Below, piece after piece: positions 16,783 to 24,481 of a DNA stretch of 64,000 bases. The notes beneath the pieces were generated by a model. The model saw nothing but the letters and a program-made list of their open reading frames with translations, was not told the origin of the DNA and made no database searches. Location of the stretch: positions 1-64,000 of the forward strand of contig CAQGLR010000016.1 in NCBI GenBank assembly GCA_948794795.1, in the 5' to 3' direction. This stretch comes from an uncultured Lachnospiraceae bacterium (GTDB lineage Bacteria > Bacillota > Clostridia > Lachnospirales > Lachnospiraceae). The position numbers and the translations under genes are program-made. Numbering within the stretch: position 1 is the first letter of the stretch; the number at the start of each line of letters is the position of its first letter.

Positions 16783-18561
16783 TTATTCATGTGTATCAAA
16801 CTGTTCCTGGAAATTTTCGATTTCTTTTTCAAATCCGTCCAGTTTCTCAAACTTATCACCTGCCAGAGCATCAAGCCATTCAAGCCTTTCTTTATCTGCT
16901 TTATTTATACAATCAGTTTCTTCATCTGGCAATAAATAATAGTATTTTTTCCCTGATTCTAACTTTACATAAAGTTCTCTTTCTGTCCTAACAGCACGAA
17001 AACCATACAAACAATCTGTTGCATTATTTTTAATATAATAACGTATTGTTGTTTTATTAAAAACACTTGTTTCTTGAATCAATACATAATCACTAAATAT
17101 TATTTTTTCATCATAATTATTTTTTAATATGCAATGAATAACTTTATAAAAGTCATAAATACTAAACATCCCATTATATTTTCCATTTGGAACACCATCA
17201 CCCGTAATAAAAAATATTATATGTGTGGTTTGCTCTTTATATATTGGTTGAATATTATATCGTGCTCCATGATCACTCATAAATATTTTAATACAGTTAT
17301 CTGATATAAAATCCATATAAAAACCAAGCTGCTCATCCCAATATGCTACAGACTTTTTTCTTTGTTTAAGTGCATCTTTTTCACTTTTTCCTCCAAATAA
17401 AGGCCACTCATAATATTCTGCCTCATCTGATCCACCACTCAGATATGGATTATGTGTTTCTACTAATGCATGAAGAATAACACAAACTGGCTTTTCTTCA
17501 TTTAATAATTCTTGAATAAGATCAATACATCCAATACATGAACTGTTATATGTATAATGACCAATAACATATTTTTCATTAAAAAGCCCAGAATCTGCAT
17601 AATCTCCAATATATAAAAATGTATACCCAGAAAGTTCAAGTTCTTTTATAATATTACTATTACAATTATCAATATGTGGAAACTCTTCATGGTATATTCC
17701 ATCATCTATTGGTTTCAGACCCTGAAATATTCCTAATAATACAGAAACAGTAAATGGTGCCATAGTATAAGCATTTTCAAAAAACATACTATTTTCACTT
17801 ACTTTTTGCATATAAGATGTATATTTTAACCAGTTATAATCTAACTGGTCATTCCATACAGTAATAATATCTTTCTTGGTTCTTTGTTTTAGTTTTTCTT
17901 TTACACTACTTAATAAAGATAATATTTCGTTTAATGCCATATATACATTATTATAATCTGGATACTTTTTATTTATATATTCTCTAGCAAATTTTTCAAA
18001 ATTAATAAAATCATATATCCCTAAATAAGCAACTATAAGATTTTTCAAGTTAACAGCATTTTCATTTTTTATATATTTTTTCCTATAATATAATACATAT
18101 TCATATGTACCTGATGTATTAAAATAAAATGGAGCATTTACATCAAGTCCAGATTTATGTAGTTCATCATATAAATCTAATATTTCAAACTGTCTCTGGC
18201 TCTTTTCTAGTTCTTCTCTTATTCTCTTTCTATGTGTGTAAGATGAAATAATGATTATATCAAAATCAACAGAATCTATAATACTACATGGATATATTTC
18301 TCTTTCTTTTCCAGCAATTTCTACAATTTCTTTCTCTTTTTTTGAATAATCAAAAATATATTTAAACTGTGCAGTACAACCTTCAATAGAAAGAAGTTTT
18401 TCTGTATGATAACCAGCACCTCTTATTGCTATGGTTTTATTTTCAGGAATATTATTTAGAATTTTTACTATTTCCTCAATAATATTTGTTTCATAAAGTT
18501 TTCCTGATATATATAAACAATATTTCTCCATAATAGATTTTATTGATTTTTTAATATTCAT
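16783..18561 (-). CDS. sulfatase-like (alkaline phosphatase superfamily) protein with N-terminal Rossmann domain
   Basis: This 592-residue protein has an N-terminal nucleotide-binding-like domain (TIAIRGAGYHTEKLLSIEG; FDIIIISSYTHRKR) and a C-terminal alkaline-phosphatase-superfamily domain. The latter shows ITVWNDQLDYNW near the start, VILHALVETHNPYLSGG in the middle and FMSDHGARYN late. No signal peptide or membrane helix is evident, unlike LtaS or EptA enzymes, so it probably acts in the cytoplasm on activated or lipid-linked intermediates. It could be a phosphotransferase or hydrolase for the polymer substituent. The canonical nucleophile Thr/Ser/Cys context is not certain. Confidence 0.7.
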   Translation of the reverse strand: MNIKKSIKSIMEKYCLYISGKLYETNIIEEIVKILNNIPENKTIAIRGAGYHTEKLLSIEGCTAQFKYIFDYSKKEKEIVEIAGKEREIYPCSIIDSVDFDIIIISSYTHRKRIREELEKSQRQFEILDLYDELHKSGLDVNAPFYFNTSGTYEYVLYYRKKYIKNENAVNLKNLIVAYLGIYDFINFEKFAREYINKKYPDYNNVYMALNEILSLLSSVKEKLKQRTKKDIITVWNDQLDYNWLKYTSYMQKVSENSMFFENAYTMAPFTVSVLLGIFQGLKPIDDGIYHEEFPHIDNCNSNIIKELELSGYTFLYIGDYADSGLFNEKYVIGHYTYNSSCIGCIDLIQELLNEEKPVCVILHALVETHNPYLSGGSDEAEYYEWPLFGGKSEKDALKQRKKSVAYWDEQLGFYMDFISDNCIKIFMSDHGARYNIQPIYKEQTTHIIFFITGDGVPNGKYNGMFSIYDFYKVIHCILKNNYDEKIIFSDYVLIQETSVFNKTTIRYYIKNNATDCLYGFRAVRTERELYVKLESGKKYYYLLPDEETDCINKADKERLEWLDALAGDKFEKLDGFEKEIENFQEQFDTHE

Positions 18562-18620
18562 ATAGTAAACCTCTTTTCATCTACATATATTTAACTAACT
18601 AAAATAAACTTAATAATATA

Positions 18621-19358
18621 TTATTTCCATCTCTTAAGCCCATAGTATGGATATTCATCTAGTACGACATGCTTTACATGCTGGATAGAGCCAAGTTCTT
18701 CTTCTACACCTGCAAGTATACAAAGTTTTTTGATATCTTTACGGAAATTTGACCTGTCAACAGGTGAACCTTTGCTTGTCCTAAATATAACCCCTGATGT
18801 AATATGCTCATGTTTTATGTATATATTAAGGTCTTCCACCAATATATTTGGAATTTTAATTCTTTTTTTCCTGTTTTTCCTTGTCACTTCCACCCAGCCT
18901 GCTTCCAGTGCTTCTGCTGTAAGTTTTTCTAATTCACAGAAACGTAAATCCATATGGCAAAGCACCTGTATCATCATTGCAAGCCGCTCCTTGTTATTCT
19001 GGATAGCTGTATACACAAGTTTCTTATAGCTGGCAGAGGAAATTTGCTTCTTATCCTGTACTATATTATCTTCAGAAACTGGGTCAAGTGCCACTTTCAT
19101 TTCTGGCCAACCCATTACGTCACAGAAATAATTAGCAGCTGCAAGGTATGCATTAATTGTACGCTGCTTAAATCCCTGGGAGTACAGCCATTGTTTATAA
19201 GACATCATCTGTTCTTTTGTAAGCTCAGAGCCTCCAAGGAACAGTTCAAGTTTCTGGATATTGGTAGTATATGAGGTTATTGTATTTGGACTTTTTTGCC
19301 TGATTTTAAGTGAAACTGTGAAATCAAGTATACGGTTCTTTGTTATATGTGTAGACAT
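18621..19358 (-). pseudogene. tyrosine recombinase missing its catalytic C-terminus
   Basis: The 245-residue product has an N-terminal core-binding domain (SPNTITSYTTNIQKLELFL) and the first part of a tyrosine-recombinase catalytic domain, including the first Arg in DLRFCELEKL and the VIFRTSKGSPVDRSN beta region. After residue 220 the sequence departs from the family (QHVKHVVLDEYPYYGLKRWK). The HxLRH, LGH and nucleophile Tyr blocks present in the 45542-46396 recombinase are absent. It is probably inactive for strand exchange, though DNA binding could remain. GGAGGAGG precedes the start. A shorter, clearly decayed homologue lies at 46855-47110. It sits between the MeOPN-like block and the LicD/TarI block and may mark an old operon boundary. 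Confidence 0.7.
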
Positions 19359-19418
19359 AAATACCCCTCCTCCATTTTATAAAGCAGCTCCAGTGCCAGG
19401 CATTTTTAAGCAGCAAAA

Positions 19419-20210
19419 TTAAATGCTTCCCTCTGCCAGCCCCTTTTCTGCCAGTTTTAAGTCGTCCAGACAGTCAATCTCATACCACCCTCTATGTATA
19501 TGCACTGCTTTTAGCCTGTAACCCTCATCAGCCATACCCTGCAGCAGGTCTGTCATATACATCTTGTAATAGTCCCTGCCTGTCCTCCAGAGTTTCCTGC
19601 CAGACCCTGTCCTTTCCAAAGCTTCCCTGCTTGTATCCAGCAGAGCCTCCAGACCTTTTCCTTTAAAACGCATAAGCCCTATATATTGTGACTGTATCTT
19701 ATTTATATCTGTAGTCTTCTGTCCGATTTCAGCTAAACAGCCTTCTTTGTCAATTACCAGTGTCTCTGCATCATCCAGTGGGTTTTCACATCTTGCTGAC
19801 CAATAACTGTACCACCCATCATCAACAATTACAGATAATTCTTCTTCAGACCCCAGTATTTTTTGAAGTACAGACATGCCATATATTATATCCCCATAAG
19901 AAACCAGTATATCATCTCCTGTTTCCATTATTTCCCTGGCACACATAAGCGAATATACCATATTTGTTGTTTCATATTCACTGTTCACTATAAAATTTAT
20001 ACCTGTATTCTTAAGTTCTTCCTTTAATACTTCATTTTTATATCCTGCAACTATTGTAATATCATCTTCCTTTATCCCACAGGAACACATTATATTAAGC
20101 TGCCTATGGATAATGCTCTCCCCATTTACTTCCACCATGCATTTAGGGCAGCTGTCAGTCAGGGGTCTGAGCCTTGTACCCTGTCCTGCTGCTAAAATAA
20201 TTACCTTCAT
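19419..20210 (-). CDS. sugar-nucleotidyltransferase-like enzyme, predicted CTP:phosphoglutamine cytidylyltransferase
   Basis: This 263-residue LicC-type nucleotidyltransferase starts VIILAAGQGTRLRPLTDSCP and has the metal-binding Asp in DDILVSYGDIIYGM. On its own it would be called a phosphocholine cytidylyltransferase. Its neighbours are a PEP-synthase-like kinase, a class I amidotransferase-like protein, a methyltransferase and a CysC-like kinase, and its length (C. jejuni Cj1416 is about 250 residues) also fits. Together these point to the Cj1416 role: CTP plus L-glutamine phosphate to gamma-glutamyl-CDP-amidate. The ATG overlaps the preceding stop by one base (TAATG), so translation is coupled. 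Confidence 0.8.
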   Translation of the reverse strand: MKVIILAAGQGTRLRPLTDSCPKCMVEVNGESIIHRQLNIMCSCGIKEDDITIVAGYKNEVLKEELKNTGINFIVNSEYETTNMVYSLMCAREIMETGDDILVSYGDIIYGMSVLQKILGSEEELSVIVDDGWYSYWSARCENPLDDAETLVIDKEGCLAEIGQKTTDINKIQSQYIGLMRFKGKGLEALLDTSREALERTGSGRKLWRTGRDYYKMYMTDLLQGMADEGYRLKAVHIHRGWYEIDCLDDLKLAEKGLAEGSI

Positions 20211-20818
20211 TAATTACAACCTCTCTTAAATAATTTCTGGACCCTTATAATATCTTCTTGCCTAAAAACCTTTTCCCGTTCTGGATGCCACATTGTGCCA
20301 AGGATACCATATTTTTTACATGTGACAGCTTCTATTACACCATCATCTGTCCATGCTTCTGCAACAAGTGGGAGCTTAAGCTGGAAACACCCTTGGTTAT
20401 GGAAACTGTTTACATCTGTATCTCCCATTGATCCCTCCAGCTTATGGCGCACTGCAACATGCCCCTGTACTTCTTTCAATTTACAGCCAAAATAATCTAA
20501 AATTACTTGCATGCCCCTGCAAAAACCATAAACAGGGACACCATTCCCAATACAAAGCTGTATAAGCCCCTGTTCTACCACATCCCTTTCTGGTGCATCC
20601 CCGCCATATTTTACAAGACTGTTCCCTCCTGTCAGTACAATTCCTGCAGGCTTTAACTGCATAAACATATCATATGCAATTTCTTTTATATTAGGGACTG
20701 GTACTGGAAAAAAACCACAGACATGAATAAACCTCGCAATATCCTGGTCTGCGCAGTCCCTTCTTTCTCCATAGCTTTCTATTATCTCTACCCTCTGTGT
20801 AAATAAAACTGTATCCAT
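20210..20818 (-). CDS. class I amidotransferase-like hydrolase, predicted gamma-glutamyl-CDP-amidate hydrolase
   Basis: This 202-residue protein has a class I glutamine-amidotransferase fold: oxyanion region GIVLTGGNSLVKYGG, nucleophile Cys in PVYGFCRGMQVILDYF and the His/Glu pair in MWHPERE near the C-terminus. It resembles the gamma-glutamyl-GABA hydrolase family. The length equals that of C. jejuni Cj1417 (about 200 residues), which frees CDP-phosphoramidate by cutting the gamma-glutamyl amide. The adjacent cytidylyltransferase and PEP-synthase-like genes support this assignment. It starts 3 bases after the methyltransferase stop. Confidence 0.82.
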   Translation of the reverse strand: MDTVLFTQRVEIIESYGERRDCADQDIARFIHVCGFFPVPVPNIKEIAYDMFMQLKPAGIVLTGGNSLVKYGGDAPERDVVEQGLIQLCIGNGVPVYGFCRGMQVILDYFGCKLKEVQGHVAVRHKLEGSMGDTDVNSFHNQGCFQLKLPLVAEAWTDDGVIEAVTCKKYGILGTMWHPEREKVFRQEDIIRVQKLFKRGCN

Positions 20819-20821
20819 TAC

Positions 20822-21577
20822 TTAGTCATCCTTTGCCTGTGCCATCCATATCCTAGTAGTATAAGGGATTTTAATATATTTATTTCCTACAGCTTCCACT
20901 ACACTGCGTATCTGCTGGTTTATAAAATCAAATTTATCCTGTGACTGCCTGTGTACAGTACCATGTGATTTCCAGCCTTCAATAAAATCTTCTGCCAGGA
21001 CATCATGCACTACAGTGCCTTCAATATAAACCACTTCATTAAATAAACCGCTTGCATTTATTATGTCTGTCTGGTCTTCACGTCTTGTCCCATATGAGTA
21101 TCCCGGTATTTCTTTTTTCAGTATGTTTTCAATCTCCATCTGTAATGGGTCATCCAGATCCCTGTGGTTCCACATGCATGCAAACCACCCGCCTGGTTTT
21201 AAAATCCTCCTGCTTTCCTGTAATGCTTCCTGCCTGTTACACACATTAAAAGAAGAACCAAATGTAACAATATCAAAAACACCTGTTTCCATGCCTGTAT
21301 GTTCACCAACTCCTTCATACCACTTCACATTGCTGTACTGCATGGTTCTTCTGGTTCCGTTGCTGCGCATTGCATCATTTGGTTCAACTGCACATACATC
21401 TAACCCAAAACCCGCCAGTTCCAGTGTAAGATGGGCAGCCCCTGCCCCTACATCACATGCCTTGTCCCCCTCTTTTAATTTTGCTGTTGCAAACATTTTG
21501 TTAATGGCATCCTTTGCATAACCAGGTCTTTTCAGATATGCTTCTGCTAAGTCTGTATAATCCCATTCTGTTTTCAT
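20822..21577 (-). CDS. SAM-dependent methyltransferase, candidate phosphoramidate O-methyltransferase
   Basis: From the ATG at 21577 the 251-residue product begins MKTEWDYTDLAEAYLKRPGY and has motif I ACDVGAGAAHLTLELA, the acidic motif AVEPNDAMRS, and RRILKPGGWFACMWN, typical of class I methyltransferases. The start overlaps the upstream stop by four bases (ATGA) and is preceded by AAGGAAGGAG. C. jejuni MeOPN loci carry methyltransferases (Cj1419/Cj1420) of similar size next to the glutamine kinase. This is the only obvious methyltransferase in the block, so it is the natural candidate for the O-methyl step. An alternative is methylation of a sugar. Confidence 0.78.
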   Translation of the reverse strand: MKTEWDYTDLAEAYLKRPGYAKDAINKMFATAKLKEGDKACDVGAGAAHLTLELAGFGLDVCAVEPNDAMRSNGTRRTMQYSNVKWYEGVGEHTGMETGVFDIVTFGSSFNVCNRQEALQESRRILKPGGWFACMWNHRDLDDPLQMEIENILKKEIPGYSYGTRREDQTDIINASGLFNEVVYIEGTVVHDVLAEDFIEGWKSHGTVHRQSQDKFDFINQQIRSVVEAVGNKYIKIPYTTRIWMAQAKDD

Positions 21578-23928
21578 ATTAACTTTTTCTCCTTCCTTAC
21601 TATCCTGATAACTTTTGCAGTACAATCAATCTCAAGCACTGATGCTGTCTTGTATTCACTAAACTTTTTCCCACCAACACCAACCACCGCAGGAAGCCCA
21701 AGCTCCCCTGCCCTTATTGCCATATGTGAATTAGCCCCGCCATACATTGTTATAAAACCTTTTATCCCATGTGAAAAAATCCAGTCATACCCTGGGTCTG
21801 CACTAGGTATTAAAACTATTTTCCCACTTATGTTGCCATATGCCCCTTCCCCTTCCAGTACCACTGTGTTGCCACTGGCACTGCCAAGTGTTATATAATT
21901 GGGCTCTGTATCAGGGTAATAAAAATGCCATACATCAGAAGGACTTAATATAAGCGGCGGAAGCGTTACTGATTTTGTAAGGCTGTATTCCCTCTTGCCA
22001 AAAATAATGGCATTCCTGAAGGCATCCTCCATGTCCTTTACAGAAACATACATCTCCTGTACCGTTTTTATACTTACATATGCAAAATCTTCCTCTGGTA
22101 TGTTATATGCCTTACCCAGGCTGCCTGTCATCTTTATTACCATGCTTAAACTCCTGGTAAAAATAAACTTACCATATTCCCTGCCCTCAATGGCACCTTT
22201 TATAAAATCCATAAGTCTTAACACATTACTGTCAAGCCCGTTTTCTTTAAGGGCAGTTTCAAGCTGGTGCATCTGCCCTAGTGACATCCTGAAAACACTG
22301 TTGTCTTTTCCATTACTGCTGTCCAGTATACCCCTGCTGTCCCAGTCAAAATACAAACCAGGTGTCTCATCATACCTCCTTGAATTAATATCATATGTAC
22401 CAGGTCTCAAATGGCCATATTTATCCAGGAAACTTTCCTTCGGCAGAAACACAAAGTCCCTGCCCATATTTGAACTTACTGTACTCACCCCGTTCATAAA
22501 CTGCTGGTATTCTTCGCCTGATATGATACCTTCTGCCACCATTGACTGAAGCATCTGCACAGCAATGAATGCTGCCCTGGCAAGCCCTGCAAAAGGAAGA
22601 GTCCCGTATCTTTTACAGTCCTCAACCAGCCAGTATATCTTTTCAATATCTGGCATACTGCTTGAAACCACCTCACCATACCTTTTTTCTAAAATTTTTA
22701 TTTTTTCATAATCCCTACGCCACAGCCCAGTTTCATGGTTAATTATGTTATTGGTAAGATCCCTTAATGAATCCAGCACCTGTTTTATCTCACTTTCTTC
22801 AAAACCATGGTTCCGCAACACCTCGGCACGCTGTGGCAGGTCAAGCGTATAACATGAAAACACAATATCAAACTCAACCTTGTCATGTTTTGATGGGTCA
22901 GCTTCTAAGCAGTTTATATAGTAATTTACAAGCTTTTCACTTATTTTTTCATCAAGGTTTGCTGGTATAAAAGAATTAAAGCTTACCCTTATGTCTATGT
23001 ATGGCAGACCACAGAAGCTAACCATCAATGGAAAACTCCTTAAATTCCTGTATCCATAATTATCCCTCTGGTATGCCCATATGCAATCTGTGATAAGTTC
23101 CCTGTACAGTGAAAGTGCAAGTGGCTTAGGGCGTATACCTATCATTTCTGCAGGGTTCCAGTCTGGCATCACACCATATATTGTCCTGTCTCCACACAAG
23201 AACGGCTTTGGCTGCTGTGCTTCCCTGATTTTCTTTTCTGCCAGCAGCAGTGCATGTTTCTGCCATGCATAGTCTGCCAGCCCTGCTTTCAGGCACAATG
23301 ACCTTACCTGCAATATAAACAGCCTGCCAGCAGCATCAATGGCAAACTCAACATCAAGGTTATCCTGGCCACACAGGCTTTCAAGTTCATCAAGTACCTG
23401 GCACACCTTGTCCATACCATCTTCCAGCCCAACTACAGCCCTGCCCTTGAACACATAAAGCAGCCTGCTTTCCCCTGATGTACCCGATGTTATAGAAGAT
23501 GTAGAGCCTGTGCTGTCATAATTAATTACATAATAGTTTCCAAGAGTGTTAGGGTCTGCTGTAAACGCAACCCCACAGATGCTAACATCTTTTAACACAG
23601 GCTGCACAAGTACCTGGTTGCCAGGGCTACTGTCCCCAAATGAATTTAAAACTGTAGAAACCGCCTTAAAAAAACTGGCTTTCCCTGACACACCACTGAC
23701 AGACTCAAATTTCCCTGCCTGTGAACTGGAAGCTGTATCCTCATCCAGTGCACTGCTTCTGACAATGAACACATCCCCTGGCAACACTGATGATACCCTG
23801 TCCCATACCTTTTCACTGTTTTCCTCCCACTCCCCTGCTGTAAAATATACAAGTGGCAGCACCTCTGCCGTGGACAGATTCCTACGTAGCCTGTCCAGGG
23901 TCTCTGCCTTGGTTCCGAGTTTAACCAT
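21574..23928 (-). CDS. PEP-synthase-like phosphotransferase, predicted L-glutamine kinase
   Basis: This 784-residue protein has an N-terminal ATP-grasp-like PPDK/PEP-synthase domain (FIVRSSALDEDTASSSQAGK; VEFAIDAAGRLFILQVRSL) and a C-terminal swivel domain with the phosphohistidine loop GGANSHMAIRAGELGLPAVV. The C-terminal PEP/pyruvate barrel of PEP synthase is absent, so it is not PpsA. The architecture and length match C. jejuni Cj1418, the L-glutamine kinase that starts phosphoramidate synthesis with ATP and glutamine. The start at 23928 is favoured (GAGGGGG six bases upstream); 23934 is an alternative. It overlaps the CysC-like gene by 8 bases and the methyltransferase by 4, a tightly coupled block. 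Rifampin phosphotransferase-like enzymes share domains but lie in other contexts. Confidence 0.82.
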   Translation of the reverse strand: MVKLGTKAETLDRLRRNLSTAEVLPLVYFTAGEWEENSEKVWDRVSSVLPGDVFIVRSSALDEDTASSSQAGKFESVSGVSGKASFFKAVSTVLNSFGDSSPGNQVLVQPVLKDVSICGVAFTADPNTLGNYYVINYDSTGSTSSITSGTSGESRLLYVFKGRAVVGLEDGMDKVCQVLDELESLCGQDNLDVEFAIDAAGRLFILQVRSLCLKAGLADYAWQKHALLLAEKKIREAQQPKPFLCGDRTIYGVMPDWNPAEMIGIRPKPLALSLYRELITDCIWAYQRDNYGYRNLRSFPLMVSFCGLPYIDIRVSFNSFIPANLDEKISEKLVNYYINCLEADPSKHDKVEFDIVFSCYTLDLPQRAEVLRNHGFEESEIKQVLDSLRDLTNNIINHETGLWRRDYEKIKILEKRYGEVVSSSMPDIEKIYWLVEDCKRYGTLPFAGLARAAFIAVQMLQSMVAEGIISGEEYQQFMNGVSTVSSNMGRDFVFLPKESFLDKYGHLRPGTYDINSRRYDETPGLYFDWDSRGILDSSNGKDNSVFRMSLGQMHQLETALKENGLDSNVLRLMDFIKGAIEGREYGKFIFTRSLSMVIKMTGSLGKAYNIPEEDFAYVSIKTVQEMYVSVKDMEDAFRNAIIFGKREYSLTKSVTLPPLILSPSDVWHFYYPDTEPNYITLGSASGNTVVLEGEGAYGNISGKIVLIPSADPGYDWIFSHGIKGFITMYGGANSHMAIRAGELGLPAVVGVGGKKFSEYKTASVLEIDCTAKVIRIVRKEKKLI

Positions 23929-24439
23929 TGCCATCCCCCTCTATGCCTAACCTTTCCCAGATAAAAGCTGCTGCTTGCTCTGGTGTAATACTCCCATCAT
24001 TGTCCACAATAATGTCCGGACTGTCTGGAAGTTCAGGCTCCAGATCCATCCCAACCACATTTCCCCCACTGCTGTAAAGGTTTTTCTGGTTACGCTGTAC
24101 AAGTACACTGGCAGGAACCTCAATATAAATTTCCTTGTATTTTTCTATATTATGGCGGTTCCACCTGCGTACTTCATGGAACATTGATATTGTACATATG
24201 GCTACATCCTGCCCCTGCCCTGCCAGCAAATGGCACAGCCTTGAATAACGCATTGCACATTTAAACCTGTCATCCTTCCCATATCCAAGGTCATTACCAA
24301 ACACTTCCCTAAGTGTATCACCATCTAAGAAAACAGCATTTTCTTTCTGTCCTCGCAGCCTTTCAAAAAAAATCCTGCCTATTGTTGTTTTTCCAGCCCC
24401 TGAAAGACCAGTAAACCAGTAAACTGTACCTTTTTTCAT
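23921..24439 (-). CDS. CysC-like kinase, predicted cytidine diphosphoramidate kinase
   Basis: From the ATG at 24439 (GGAG five bases upstream) the 172-residue product has the P-loop WFTGLSGAGKTTIG and VFLDGDTLREVFG, typical of adenylylsulfate kinase. The length equals C. jejuni Cj1415 (about 170 residues), which phosphorylates CDP-phosphoramidate on the ribose. No sulfurylase (cysD/cysN or sat) is in the window, and all four other MeOPN-type genes directly follow, so a role in phosphoramidate activation is favoured over PAPS synthesis. It is the first gene of the five-gene coupled block. Confidence 0.82.
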   Translation of the reverse strand: MKKGTVYWFTGLSGAGKTTIGRIFFERLRGQKENAVFLDGDTLREVFGNDLGYGKDDRFKCAMRYSRLCHLLAGQGQDVAICTISMFHEVRRWNRHNIEKYKEIYIEVPASVLVQRNQKNLYSSGGNVVGMDLEPELPDSPDIIVDNDGSITPEQAAAFIWERLGIEGDGNG

Positions 24440-24481
24440 TTTTTCTCCATATATTTTCATTAATCACATAAGCAATATCAT

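Noticed and set aside
23921..24439. Ordinary adenylylsulfate kinase for PAPS and polymer sulfation
   Set aside because: No ATP sulfurylase genes are in the window, and the gene is translationally linked to the four other phosphoramidate-pathway-like genes. It is kept as an alternative only.
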